Assembly: GCA_015709205.1 (NCBI GenBank)
Contig: JACCQO010000033.1
Location: forward strand, 1 to 35,267
Reading direction: 5' to 3'
DNA: 35,267 nt
From: Desulfovibrionaceae bacterium
Lineage (GTDB): Bacteria > Desulfobacterota > Desulfovibrionia > Desulfovibrionales > Desulfovibrionaceae
Of this stretch, positions 7,962 to 15,452 are shown in pieces; position 1 is the first letter of the stretch, and the number at the start of each line of letters is the position of its first letter. The position numbers were made by a program, and so were the translations under genes. The notes beneath the pieces are model-generated. The model was not told the DNA's origin. It did no database searches and worked only from the letters and a program-made list of their open reading frames with translations.

Positions 7962-8969
7962 ATGCATATTCTCGTCACCGGAGCAGCCGGGTTCATCGGC
8001 TTCCACCTTTCCAAGCGGTTCCTGGAGGCCGGGCATACGGTCGTTGGCCTGGACAACCTCAACGACTACTACGACCCGGCCATCAAACGCTCCCGCCTCG
8101 AACTGCTCACTCCCTTCGACGGCTTTCGGCACGCGCACCTCAATCTCGAGGACCGCGAGGCCATGGAAACCCTGTTCGCCAAGGAGAAGTTCACCCACGT
8201 GGTCAACCTCGCGGCCCAGGCCGGGGTGCGCTACAGCCTGACCAATCCCTATTCCTACATCCAGACCAACCTCGTGGGCTTCGGCAACGTGCTCGAAGGC
8301 TGCCGCCAGAACAACGTCGAGCACCTGGTCTACGCCTCGTCCAGCTCGGTCTACGGCCTGAACACGAACATGCCCTTTTCCGTGCACGACAACGTGGACC
8401 ACCCCGTGAGCCTCTACGCGGCCTCCAAGAAGGCCAACGAGCTCATGGCCCACACCTACAGCCACCTTTTCGGCCTGCCGACCACCGGCCTGCGCTTCTT
8501 CACGGTCTATGGCCCCTGGGGACGACCGGACATGGCCCTGTTCCTCTTCACCAAGGCCATTCTCGAGGGCAGGCCCATCGACGTCTTCAACTATGGCAAG
8601 ATGCGTCGCGATTTCACGTACATAGACGATATCGTCGAGGGCGTGGTGCGCGTCACCGAACACACGGCCCAGCCCAACCCGCGCTGGTCCGGCGAGACTC
8701 CCGATCCCTGCACCAGCCCCGCGCCCTACCGGCTCTACAACATCGGCAACAACAACTGCGTGGAGCTCGGCCGGTACATCGAGGTGCTCGAGGACTGCCT
8801 GGGCATCAAGGCAGAACGGAACCTCTTGCCCATGCAGCCCGGCGACGTTCCCGCCACGTTCGCCGATGTGGACGACCTCATCCGCGACGTCGGCTTCAAG
8901 CCGTTCACGTCCATCGAGGACGGCATCGCCAAATTCGTTGGTTGGTACCGCCAGTACTACAATATCTAG
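7962..8969 (+). CDS. UDP-glucuronate 4-epimerase-like NAD-dependent epimerase
   Basis: This is an extended short-chain dehydrogenase/reductase that probably interconverts UDP-glucuronate and UDP-galacturonate for envelope polysaccharide. Visible are the NAD-binding GAAGFIG (residues 7-13), [20 protein letters not shown], typical of this subgroup, [20 protein letters not shown] with the catalytic Ser, the Tyr152-xxx-Lys156 pair in [10 protein letters not shown], and [13 protein letters not shown], which is the strongest subgroup signature. The length of 335 aa is normal. AAGGA at 7951-7955 precedes the ATG by six bases. It appears to be a single-gene unit: a hairpin follows its stop. Substrate preference beyond the family signature cannot be read from sequence. 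Confidence 0.9.
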   Translation: MHILVTGAAGFIGFHLSKRFLEAGHTVVGLDNLNDYYDPAIKRSRLELLTPFDGFRHAHLNLEDREAMETLFAKEKFTHVVNLAAQAGVRYSLTNPYSYIQTNLVGFGNVLEGCRQNNVEHLVYASSSSVYGLNTNMPFSVHDNVDHPVSLYAASKKANELMAHTYSHLFGLPTTGLRFFTVYGPWGRPDMALFLFTKAILEGRPIDVFNYGKMRRDFTYIDDIVEGVVRVTEHTAQPNPRWSGETPDPCTSPAPYRLYNIGNNNCVELGRYIEVLEDCLGIKAERNLLPMQPGDVPATFADVDDLIRDVGFKPFTSIEDGIAKFVGWYRQYYNI

Positions 8970-8986
8970 CCATTCCCCCGGAATGG
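8970..8986 (+). terminator. Stem-loop directly after the epimerase stop
   Basis: CCATTCC (8970-8976), a CCC loop and GGAATGG (8980-8986) form a perfect 7-bp stem starting one base after the stop codon. It is followed by GGGTTG rather than a T-run, so it is at best a weak intrinsic terminator or an mRNA 3'-end stabiliser. Confidence 0.4.
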
Positions 8987-8989
8987 GGG

Positions 8990-9018
8990 TTGACACTTGA
9001 AAGGCCCTATTCTAGCTG
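8990..9018 (+). promoter_or_regulatory. Possible promoter for the XXXCH-like gene (and perhaps parA)
   Basis: A consensus -35 box TTGACA lies at 8990-8995. The best -10 at 17 bases is the weak TAGCTG (9013-9018); the better-looking TATTCT (9008-9013) is only 12 bases away. The perfect -35 hexamer is unusual in this GC-rich context, which is why I list it, but the -10 is unresolved. Confidence 0.35.
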
Positions 9019-9073
9019 TACGGGTAACCGATGGAGCACTTCACGACGCAACCGTTTCACACCGCCTTGCGAC

Positions 9074-9364
9074 ATGAACTTCAAGACGCTCAAATCCGAA
9101 CTGGACACGGTTTTTCGTCGCATCACCGATTCCGCCGCTTCGGGAGAGGCCCCCTCTCTTGATGACGTCAACGCCTTTGTTCGGCTTTTGCAGAAACTGA
9201 TTCCCATGGCCGAGGATATCTGGGCCGACGAGCTCGAGGACTTCGTGCACATGGCCAAGCAACTGCTGCAGGCTGTCAAGCACGGCAAGGTCGAAGACTG
9301 CATACTCATTGTGGATTCTTTGAACGACGCCCAGGAATATTGTCACCGCACGTTCAAGGGCTAG
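9074..9364 (+). CDS. Small XXXCH-type protein (GAK-system-like)
   Basis: A 96-residue, largely helical acidic protein ending AQEYCHRTFKG, with Cys90-His91 close to the C-terminus. This layout (about 80-100 residues, amphipathic helices, terminal Cys-His) matches what I recall of the XXXCH family found in Desulfovibrio-type bacteria and associated with GAK modules. The biochemical function is unknown. No other GAK component is adjacent here. The ATG at 9074 has no clear ribosome binding site. The gene lies ten bases before a parS site and 76 bases before parA in the same direction, so co-transcription with parA is likely. The family identification is from pattern memory and moderately secure. 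Confidence 0.7.
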   Translation: MNFKTLKSELDTVFRRITDSAASGEAPSLDDVNAFVRLLQKLIPMAEDIWADELEDFVHMAKQLLQAVKHGKVEDCILIVDSLNDAQEYCHRTFKG

Positions 9365-9373
9365 TTGAGGAAT

Positions 9374-9389
9374 TGTTTCCCGTGAAACA
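9374..9389. promoter_or_regulatory. parS centromere-like site (15 of 16)
   Basis: TGTTTCCCGTGAAACA matches the bacterial chromosomal parS consensus TGTTTCACGTGAAACA at 15 of 16 positions; only the central A is changed to C, which breaks the otherwise perfect palindrome. It sits 52 bases upstream of the parA start. ParB would be expected to bind and load here. Confidence 0.85.
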
Positions 9390-9440
9390 CCCGTCCGGTT
9401 CCTTCCGCGTTCCGGCCGGGCGAGCCCTGGAGGCAGCGCC

Positions 9441-10220
9441 GTGTCCCGCACCATCGTGATCGCGAACCAGAAAGGCGGCGTCGGCAAGACGACCACGACC
9501 GTGAACCTCGGCTCCTGCCTGGCGGTGATGGAGAAGAAGGTTCTTCTTGTCGATTCCGACCCCCAGGCCAACGCCTCCAGCGGCCTTGGCGTGGACGCCG
9601 AGGAGCTGGAAAAGAACCTCTACACCTGCTTCTTCAATCCCGAGGAGGCCCACGAGGCCGTGGTGCACACCTCCACGCCCAACCTGGACATCCTGCCGTC
9701 GTCCACGCATCTGGTAGGCGCGGAGCTGGAACTGGTGGACAAGATGGCGCGTGAATACTACTTGCGCGACCTGGTCCGCCCCCTGGAGTCGATCTACGAC
9801 TACATCCTCATCGACTGCCCTCCCTCCCTGGGGTTGCTCACCCTCAACGCCCTGTGCGCCGCGCGCGAGCTGCTCATTCCCCTGCAGTGCGAATACTACG
9901 CCCTCGAAGGCATCGTGAAGCTTCTGCAGACCTACGAGCAGGTCAAGCAGCGCCTCAACCCGTCGCTCAAGCTCCTGGGCGTGGTCCTGACCATGTACGA
10001 CATCCGCAACCGCCTCTCTCGGCAGGTCAAGAACGAGGTGCGGCGCTGCTTCCCGGATCACCTTTTCGAGACCGTGGTGCCGCGCAACGTGCGCCTTTCC
10101 GAGGCCCCGAGCTTCGGCAAGTCCATCGTCAGCTACGACGTCAAGTCCAAGGGTGCCGAGGCCTATCTGGCCCTGGCCAAGGAAGTCGTGCTGCGCAACC
10201 CCAAGCGGCGCGAGGGGTAG
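9441..10220 (+). CDS. parA: Chromosome partitioning ATPase ParA (Soj type)
   Basis: ParA is a DNA-binding ATPase whose gradient moves ParB-parS complexes and so segregates the origin region. The 259-aa length, without an N-terminal helix-turn-helix, is the chromosomal Soj class. The deviant Walker A is KGGVGKTTT (residues 11-19) with the signature first lysine, the A' motif is LLVDSDPQANAS (35-46) and Walker B is YILIDCPPSLG (121-131). SRQVKNEV and VPRNVRLSEAPSFGKSI follow, as usual in Soj. GTG is the start, supported by GGAGG at 9429-9433 seven bases upstream. A parS site precedes it. The usual neighbour parB is not adjacent: a convergent gene and a bidirectional terminator separate them. 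Confidence 0.97.
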   Translation: MSRTIVIANQKGGVGKTTTTVNLGSCLAVMEKKVLLVDSDPQANASSGLGVDAEELEKNLYTCFFNPEEAHEAVVHTSTPNLDILPSSTHLVGAELELVDKMAREYYLRDLVRPLESIYDYILIDCPPSLGLLTLNALCAARELLIPLQCEYYALEGIVKLLQTYEQVKQRLNPSLKLLGVVLTMYDIRNRLSRQVKNEVRRCFPDHLFETVVPRNVRLSEAPSFGKSIVSYDVKSKGAEAYLALAKEVVLRNPKRREG

Positions 10221-10261
10221 GGCGGACGTATCGTCGGGAGCAGGACGAGCCACAGCCAAAT

Positions 10262-10297
10262 AAAAGGGCGGCCCGCACGGATGCGGGCCGCCCTTTT
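10262..10297. terminator. Bidirectional intrinsic terminator
   Basis: A perfect 16-bp stem: AAAAGGGCGGCCCGCA (10262-10277), a four-base loop CGGA, and TGCGGGCCGCCCTTTT (10282-10297). It ends in T-runs on both strands. It serves parA (plus) and the convergent zinc-ribbon gene (minus) and is the clearest terminator in the window. Confidence 0.95.
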
Positions 10298-10318
10298 CGT
10301 TCGTCTGCCGGGCTTGCC

Positions 10319-10729
10319 TTAGTCCTCGCAGGGACGGCACTCGAATTTGATGGCGTCCTTGAAATGGCGCTTCAGGATGCGCGACTTGCAATGCCGACAC
10401 TCGAAGACCACCAGCCCGCCGAGGCTGGCCGCCGAAAGCCGGAAGTTGTGGTCCTCGTCGTGCTCCCAGTCGTCGGTGTGCGCGCCGCATTCGGCGCATT
10501 CCACAGCCGCGGAAAACGGGTACTTGAAGTCCCAGTAGGCCTTGAACTCCTCCCAGTCGTCCAGGGGCTCGGGCCGTTCCTCGGGCTGGGCGCACATGCC
10601 CACGGCCCGGCAGAGGATCGGGCCGATCTCGTCCTTGACCGCCTCCCACAGCTCCGGGGACAGCAGCACCCCGTGCAGCTCGCCGTTGCGCCGGTACAGG
10701 GGCGTAATCTTGTCGGATTCAGGTATCAT
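10319..10729 (-). CDS. Uncharacterised cysteine-rich (zinc-ribbon-like) protein
   Basis: A 136-residue protein with an N-terminal half reading MIPESDKITPLYRRNGELHGVLLSPELWEAV-like helices. Three CxxC pairs follow: VECAECGAH (about residues 74-82), FECRHCKSRI (about 113-122) and FECRPCED at the extreme C-terminus. A histidine/acid-rich stretch (DDWEHDEDHNF) lies between the first two. The spacing suggests one or more zinc-ribbon folds. I know of no assigned function. The start ATG at 10727-10729 has a strong AAGGAG six bases upstream, so the longer upstream extension is not used. It lies in the opposite direction between parA and parB and shares the perfect terminator at 10262-10297. Confidence 0.85.
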   Translation of the reverse strand: MIPESDKITPLYRRNGELHGVLLSPELWEAVKDEIGPILCRAVGMCAQPEERPEPLDDWEEFKAYWDFKYPFSAAVECAECGAHTDDWEHDEDHNFRLSAASLGGLVVFECRHCKSRILKRHFKDAIKFECRPCED

Positions 10730-10776
10730 GCGTGCTCCTTGGCTGGCCGGGCGCGCCGGTTGCCGCTCCCGCGCGA

Positions 10777-10811
10777 TTGTCGTATCGTGATTGCGCGTAC
10801 GATTCATACAA
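10777..10811. promoter_or_regulatory. Imperfect inverted repeat in the divergent region upstream of parB
   Basis: TTGTCGTATCGT (10777-10788) and ACGATTCATACAA (10799-10811) form an imperfect inverted repeat, more AT-rich than its surroundings. It lies between the divergent starts of the zinc-ribbon gene (10729) and parB (10912). It is a candidate operator or twin promoter region, but clear -35/-10 pairs could not be fixed. Confidence 0.3.
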
Positions 10812-10911
10812 GTTAGGGTGGACCGGTTCAAAGTCAAGGCCGGTTTGCGGTCTATGGATTCAAGGCCGGTGCCGGTTCGTGCCGGATCGGGCAAGTTCAA
10901 GGAGTGATGCA

Positions 10912-11838
10912 ATGGCAGTGACACCACGCGGCCTGGGACGCGGCCTGGATGCGCTTCTCAAGGGGTACGACGCCTCGCAGGCGTCAAAGGATGGTCCCGA
11001 CGTGCGCACCATCCCCATTCGCGCCATCGTGCCCAACCCCAATCAGCCGCGCAAGGAATTCACCGAGGCTTCGCTCGCGGAACTGGCCGAGTCCATCCGC
11101 TCCCAGGGCGTGCTGCAGCCTATTCTGGTGCGCTCCGTGCGCACGGACGACGGCCAGCGCTTTGAGATCGTGGCCGGCGAACGCCGCTGGCGCGCCTCGC
11201 AGCTCGCCGGACTCAAGGAGATGCCCGCCCTGGTGCGGGACCTTTCCGACGAGGAGAGCCTGGCCATCGCGCTCATCGAGAACCTGCAGCGCGAGGATTT
11301 GAACCCCATCGAAGAGGCCTTGGGGCTCAAGGAGCTTCAGCAGCGCTTCGGCCTGAACCAGGAGACCCTGGCCAAACGCATCGGCAAGAGCCGTCCGGCC
11401 GTTGCCAACACCATGCGTCTGCTCCAGCTCCCCGAATCGGCCCAGGACGACATCCGCAACGGGCACATGAGCGCGGGCCACGCCCGGGCGCTGCTCGTCG
11501 TGGCCGACCCCGCCGCCCAGCAGGAACTGCGCCGCCGCATCGTGGAGCAGGGCCTTTCCGTGCGCGAATCCGAGGCCCAGGCCGCGCAGTGGAAAGAGCA
11601 GGGCACGCTGCCCGAGCTTTCGGCCACCGCGCCGGCCGAGCGCCGTTCGCGCGCGTCCCGGTCCGCCGAGTCCGCGCCCGCCACGCCCGAGACCGCGGAC
11701 GTGCGGGAACGGCTCACCGAGGTGCTCGGCTTGCCGGTCGCCCTGCGCGGCACCCTGAGCAAGGGCTCCCTGGTGCTGACCTACAAGAACCGCGAGCAGT
11801 TGCAGGGGCTCATCGAATTGCTCGAGGGCCGCGCCTGA
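10912..11838 (+). CDS. parB: Chromosome partitioning protein ParB (CTP-dependent clamp)
   Basis: ParB loads at parS and slides along DNA as a CTP-gated clamp, recruiting ParA and condensin. Visible are the N-terminal GLGRGLDALLKG peptide (residues 7-18) that contacts ParA, IRAIVPNPNQPRKEF (36-50), the CTP-pocket GERRWRA (89-95), the ALIENLQREDLNPIEEA block (120-136), and the parS-recognising helix-turn-helix (about 145-195, RFGLNQETLAKRIGKSRPAVANTMRLL region). An Ala/Pro/Ser linker leads to a C-terminal dimerisation domain (about 260-308). The ATG at 10912 with AAGGAG at 10899-10904 fixes the start; it gives 308 aa, normal for the family. Two parS sites lie nearby (9374 and 14273). Confidence 0.97.
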   Translation: MAVTPRGLGRGLDALLKGYDASQASKDGPDVRTIPIRAIVPNPNQPRKEFTEASLAELAESIRSQGVLQPILVRSVRTDDGQRFEIVAGERRWRASQLAGLKEMPALVRDLSDEESLAIALIENLQREDLNPIEEALGLKELQQRFGLNQETLAKRIGKSRPAVANTMRLLQLPESAQDDIRNGHMSAGHARALLVVADPAAQQELRRRIVEQGLSVRESEAQAAQWKEQGTLPELSATAPAERRSRASRSAESAPATPETADVRERLTEVLGLPVALRGTLSKGSLVLTYKNREQLQGLIELLEGRA

Positions 11839-11906
11839 GGACCTGCCGCTTTCGTCCGCGTTCGATCTCCTTGAATCCAACCCGCATCCGTCGAGGTCGT
11901 ATCCCG

Positions 11907-11927
11907 ATGAAGGTCTTTTGCCGATGA
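11907..11927 (+). other. Six-codon minicistron overlapping the hldE start
   Basis: ATG-AAG-GTC-TTT-TGC-CGA-TGA at 11907-11927 ends in an ATGA overlap with the hldE ATG (11924-11926), with GAGG about ten bases upstream of its own ATG. It could couple or tune hldE translation by termination-reinitiation, since hldE itself has only GAAGG at a ten-base distance. It may also be chance. Confidence 0.25.
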
Positions 11928-12952
11928 TCGCCGCCGCCAATCCCAAAGCCGCCCTGCTCGACGCCGTGGGCCTGCTCGACGCCAAGCCCGTGCTCATCAT
12001 CGGCGACGCCATGCTCGACCACTACGTGGAGGGGCCGGTGGAGCGCATTTCGCCCGAGGCGCCCGTGCCCGTGGTGCGCGTGGCCCGCGAGCGGCACCTG
12101 CTCGGCGGCGCGGGCAACGTGGCCCGCAACATCCGCGCCTTGGGCGGGGTGCCCCGGCTCCTCTGCATCAGCGGACGCGACGAAGCGGCCGGTCGTCTGC
12201 GCGCCCTGATCGCCGAGCACGATCTGCCGGCGGACGTGGTCGAGGATCCGCGACGGCGAACCACGGTCAAGACGCGGGTCATCGCCCAGAACCAGCAGAT
12301 CGTGCGCATCGACCAGGAAAGCCCCCACGCCCTGGGCCGCCGTTGCCTGGATGAGCTCACCGACCGGCTGCGCGTGCTGCTGCCCCGGCACGGGGTCGTG
12401 ATCCTTTCGGACTACGGCAAGGGGCTGATCAGCGCCGCGCTGCTCAAGCGGCTGCGCGCCGTGGCCGCGGAACTCGGAGTGCGCCCGCGCATCCTGGTGG
12501 ATCCGAAGATCCGCAATTTTTCCCTGTACAAGGACGTGTTCCTGCTCACGCCGAACACCAAGGAGGCGGGCGAGGGCGCGGGGCTCCACGAGATGCGGTC
12601 GCGCGCCGACGTGCTCAAGGCCGGTCGCGCCATCTTCCGCAAGCTGCACTGCGAGCGGCTGCTCATCACCCTGGGCGCCCAGGGCATGGCGCTCTTCGAC
12701 GGGCCGGACACGGTCTGGCACATCCCGACCACCGCGCAGGAGGTCTTCGACGTGACCGGCGCGGGCGACACGGTCATCGCGACCATCGGCCTGGCCCTGG
12801 CCGGAGGCCTTGGCCTGGCCACGGCGGGCATGCTCGCCAACTACGCCGCCGGGCTCGTGGTCGGCGAGATCGGCACGGCCTGCGTCCGCCCGGACGAACT
12901 GCGCACGGCCATCGAGACCCTGGACGCACCGGAAATTTCCCGCTGGCTGTAG
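11924..12952 (+). CDS. hldE: D-glycero-beta-D-manno-heptose-7-phosphate kinase (HldE/RfaE domain I)
   Basis: A PfkB-family (ribokinase) sugar kinase that phosphorylates heptose-7-phosphate at C1 on the route to ADP-heptose for lipopolysaccharide inner core. Characteristic features are KPVLIIGDAMLDHYVEGPVERISPEAPVPVVR (opening near residue 21), LGGAGNVARNI (60-70), VILSDYGKGLIS, ILVDPKIRNF and the catalytic anion-hole motif DVTGAGDTVIAT, where the Asp is the base. It has 342 aa and lacks the C-terminal nucleotidyltransferase domain of the fused E. coli HldE, so the adenylyltransferase must be encoded elsewhere. ATG at 11924 is preferred to the TTG two codons upstream. The following phosphatase gene starts nine bases after its stop. 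Confidence 0.92.
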   Translation: MIAAANPKAALLDAVGLLDAKPVLIIGDAMLDHYVEGPVERISPEAPVPVVRVARERHLLGGAGNVARNIRALGGVPRLLCISGRDEAAGRLRALIAEHDLPADVVEDPRRRTTVKTRVIAQNQQIVRIDQESPHALGRRCLDELTDRLRVLLPRHGVVILSDYGKGLISAALLKRLRAVAAELGVRPRILVDPKIRNFSLYKDVFLLTPNTKEAGEGAGLHEMRSRADVLKAGRAIFRKLHCERLLITLGAQGMALFDGPDTVWHIPTTAQEVFDVTGAGDTVIATIGLALAGGLGLATAGMLANYAAGLVVGEIGTACVRPDELRTAIETLDAPEISRWL

Positions 12953-12960
12953 GAGCCGCC

Positions 12961-14265
12961 ATGGCCGATGTCCACCTGCACGAAAAGCGCGCCGAACGCC
13001 TCAAGAAGCTCATCCAGGCCAGCCAGGTGCTCGCGCGCGTCGAATCCCTGGAAACCCTGCTGCCCCAGCTCCTGACCCTGGCCCAGGACGTGACCTACAC
13101 CGAGGGTTCCTCCATCCTGCTTTACGATCCGGCCGCGGACCGGCTGCGCTTTACCCTGGCCCGCAACGAGTGCGCCGGACTGGCCGAAAATCTGCTCGGC
13201 CAGAACATCGAACTGCGCCTGGGCGAAGGCATCGCCGGGCACGTGGCCCAGACCCGCGAACCGGTCATCGTCAACGACGTTTCCCGCGATGCCCGTTTTT
13301 CGCGCGGCACGGACGCCAAGACCGGGTTCGTGACCCGCAACCTGATGTGCGCGCCCATCGTGCACCAGGACGAACTGCTTGGGGTGGCCCAGGTGCTCAA
13401 CGCCAAGGAGCGCGATGCCTTCGACCCGCCGGACCTGGAGCTGCTGGAGAGCTTTGCGGGCCTTGCGGCCGTGGCCCTGATCCGCTCGCGCCTGCTGGAC
13501 CTGCGCCTGGCCCAGGAGCGCATTCAGGCCCAGCTCGACGCCGCGGCGCGCATCCAGGCCAGTTTCTGGCCCGCCATGCCCGATCTTGCGCCCCACGCCG
13601 AGGTCTGGGCGCGCACCGAACCCGCCGTCATGGTCGGCGGCGACTTCTACGACTGCATTCCCCTGGCCGACGGCTCCGTGGTCGTGGCCGTGGGCGACGT
13701 TTCCGGCAAGGGGCTGCCCGCGGCCCTGGTGGGCGCGGCGCTGTGGGCGCGGCTGCGCACCCTGGCCACCACCGTGGACGCCCCCGGCGAGTTCCTGGCC
13801 GAGCTCAACCGCCAGATGGGCGCCGTGCTCTCGGGCGGCATGTTCGCGACCATGCTCCTGGGCCGGGTCTGGCCCGCCACCGGCCGCGTGCTGCTGGCCT
13901 GCGCCGGGCACAATGCGCCGCTGCTGTGCAGGAGGGACGCGTGCCTCGAACTGGCGGTTCCGGGAGGATTGCCGGTGGGCCTGGAGGAGGGGACGGCCTA
14001 TCCGAGCACCGAGCTGCGGCTCGAGCCCGGCGACCACCTCCTGTTCTACACCGACGGCATCACCGAGGCGCGCGCGCCGTCCCGCGAATTCTTCGGCGAG
14101 GAACGGCTTTTTGCGATTCTGTCGGAACCGGCACGTTCACGTGAAGGGGCTTCCGGCAGCGACAAATCCTTAAGGGGTCCGCGACTGGTGCAGACTGTGA
14201 AGGATTGGCGCGCAGGCGCTTCCGCCAACGATGACGTCAGCGTTCTTGAAGTTCATTTGAAGTAA
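12961..14265 (+). CDS. GAF domain PP2C-type (RsbU/SpoIIE) serine phosphatase
   Basis: A 434-residue soluble signalling phosphatase. The N-terminal coiled region is followed by a GAF sensor domain (about residues 25-172: LRLGEGIAGHVAQTREPVIVND, MCAPIVHQDELLGVAQVLNAK), a short coiled-coil linker (AQERIQAQLDAAARIQASFWP) and a PPM/SpoIIE catalytic domain (about 205-434). That domain has the metal-binding aspartates in MVGGDFYDC and VAVGDVSGKGLPAAL, then AGHNAPLL, FYTDGITEA and a final DDVSVL. Such enzymes dephosphorylate STAS-domain anti-sigma antagonists. AGGAG at 12951-12955 precedes the ATG and overlaps the hldE stop. A STAS gene lies 96 bases downstream, its obvious candidate substrate; no HATPase anti-sigma kinase is visible in the window. 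Confidence 0.93.
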   Translation: MADVHLHEKRAERLKKLIQASQVLARVESLETLLPQLLTLAQDVTYTEGSSILLYDPAADRLRFTLARNECAGLAENLLGQNIELRLGEGIAGHVAQTREPVIVNDVSRDARFSRGTDAKTGFVTRNLMCAPIVHQDELLGVAQVLNAKERDAFDPPDLELLESFAGLAAVALIRSRLLDLRLAQERIQAQLDAAARIQASFWPAMPDLAPHAEVWARTEPAVMVGGDFYDCIPLADGSVVVAVGDVSGKGLPAALVGAALWARLRTLATTVDAPGEFLAELNRQMGAVLSGGMFATMLLGRVWPATGRVLLACAGHNAPLLCRRDACLELAVPGGLPVGLEEGTAYPSTELRLEPGDHLLFYTDGITEARAPSREFFGEERLFAILSEPARSREGASGSDKSLRGPRLVQTVKDWRAGASANDDVSVLEVHLK

Positions 14266-14272
14266 AAGTTTG

Positions 14273-14288
14273 TGTTTCACGTGAAACA
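14273..14288. promoter_or_regulatory. parS site, perfect consensus
   Basis: TGTTTCACGTGAAACA, identical to the consensus chromosomal parS, lies in the 96-base gap between the phosphatase stop and the STAS start. With the near-perfect site at 9374-9389 it brackets parA, parB, hldE and the phosphatase. ParB bound or spreading here could also affect transcription of the STAS-mla operon. Confidence 0.95.
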
Positions 14289-14361
14289 TTGATTGGGATA
14301 CGAATCGTATTACGAACCAACTGACCGCGCGCAGGCGGCAAAGCACGCAAGGAGAGGGGAA

Positions 14362-14670
14362 ATGTCGGGAGGTTCAATCTGGTCCATGGACACCGCGCCC
14401 GGGCTCGTCCGGCTCGGCGGGGAAATCGACTACACGGTGACGCCCCAGGTGCGCGAAGCGCTCCTGGGCGCGGTGCGGGCCGACGCCGGGCCCGTTACGC
14501 TTGATCTCACCGACCTGGAATACCTGGACAGCTCCGGACTGGCCGTGTTCATCGAACTGCGCAAGTTCCTCAAGCAGCAGGGTCGGGGGCTGGAGCTGAC
14601 CAACCTGCAGGACCCGGTACGCAAGGTCTTCGTGCTCACTCAGGTCCAGACCCTGTTCGGCATCGCCTGA
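14362..14670 (+). CDS. STAS domain protein (anti-sigma antagonist-like or MlaB-like)
   Basis: A 102-residue single STAS domain: LVRLGGEIDYTVTPQVREALL, then TLDLTDLEYLDSSGLAVFIELRKFL, then GLELTNLQDPVRKVFVLTQVQTLFGI. The DSSG serine is the site phosphorylated in SpoIIAA/RsbV proteins, consistent with control by the upstream RsbU-type phosphatase. However, the gene is only 16 bases upstream of mlaE in the same direction, and Mla transporters contain a STAS subunit (MlaB) that binds MlaF. Both roles are open. The preserved phosphoserine favours the signalling type; the operon position favours MlaB. AAGGAG at 14349-14354 fixes the ATG at 14362 rather than an earlier in-frame ATG. Confidence 0.9.
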   Translation: MSGGSIWSMDTAPGLVRLGGEIDYTVTPQVREALLGAVRADAGPVTLDLTDLEYLDSSGLAVFIELRKFLKQQGRGLELTNLQDPVRKVFVLTQVQTLFGIA

Positions 14671-14686
14671 CGGCGCAAAACGCCCC

Positions 14687-15448
14687 ATGCAGGACCTCGG
14701 CAAGGACATCGCCGTCCTCGGGTGGCTGGTCAACCGGCTGGTGCACTGCCCGCTGCGCTGCGTCTTCCGGCAAAAGCGCTTCTACACCTGGGAGCTGTGG
14801 CGGCACATGGCCTCGGTGGGCGCGGGGTCGCTGGGCATCGTCTCGGTCATCGCCGCGTGCACGGGCATGATCCTGGCCCTGCAGGCCGCGCAGCAGCTGG
14901 AGAAGGTCGGCGCGCTCAGCTTCGTGGCCAACCTCGTGGGCGTGGTCATCATCGCCGAGCTCGGCCCGCTGCTCACGGCCATCATCCTCGCGGGCCGCTC
15001 CGGCGCGGCCTTCACGGCCGAGATCGCGACCATGCGCATCAGCGAGGAGATCGACGCCCTCTACGTCATGGGCGTGGAGCCGGTGCAGTACCTGGTCTTT
15101 CCGAAAATGGCCTCCATGGCCGTGATGCTCCCGGTGCTCACCCTCTGGGCGGACTTCGTGGGCGTGTTCTCGGGCGGGGCCTTTTCCGTGTTCTTCCTCG
15201 GCCTGGACGCGCGCGCCTATTTCGAGCAGAGCGCCAGCTTCCTGCAGACCTCGGACCTGCTCGCCGGGCTGGTCAAGAGCCTGGGCTTCGGGATCACCAT
15301 CACCCTGATCAGTTGCTGGCAGGGGTTCCTGGCCCGCGAGGGCGCCACCGACGTGGGCGTGCGCACCACGCGCGCCGTGGTCCAGTCCATTTTTCTGATC
15401 ATCCTCCTGGACCTGTTCTTCACCGCCCTGAACTACCTCTTCAGGTGA
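14687..15448 (+). CDS. mlaE: Phospholipid ABC transporter permease MlaE
   Basis: MlaE is the inner-membrane permease of the Mla system, which moves phospholipids between the outer and inner membranes and keeps outer-membrane lipid asymmetry. The protein has 253 aa and an amphipathic N-terminal interfacial helix followed by about five transmembrane segments. Family signatures are CTGMILALQAAQQL, ELGPLLTAIILAGRSGAAFTAEIATMRISEEIDAL (the conserved coupling region that contacts MlaF) and MGVEPVQYLVFPKM. It is followed four bases later by mlaF and preceded by the STAS gene. It is a full-length member with no oddities. Confidence 0.96.
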   Translation: MQDLGKDIAVLGWLVNRLVHCPLRCVFRQKRFYTWELWRHMASVGAGSLGIVSVIAACTGMILALQAAQQLEKVGALSFVANLVGVVIIAELGPLLTAIILAGRSGAAFTAEIATMRISEEIDALYVMGVEPVQYLVFPKMASMAVMLPVLTLWADFVGVFSGGAFSVFFLGLDARAYFEQSASFLQTSDLLAGLVKSLGFGITITLISCWQGFLAREGATDVGVRTTRAVVQSIFLIILLDLFFTALNYLFR

Positions 15449-15452
15449 GCCC

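Noticed and set aside
14133-14148. A third parS-like sequence (CACGTG core) inside the phosphatase gene
   Set aside because: Only about 10 of 16 positions match the consensus and the outer arms are lost.
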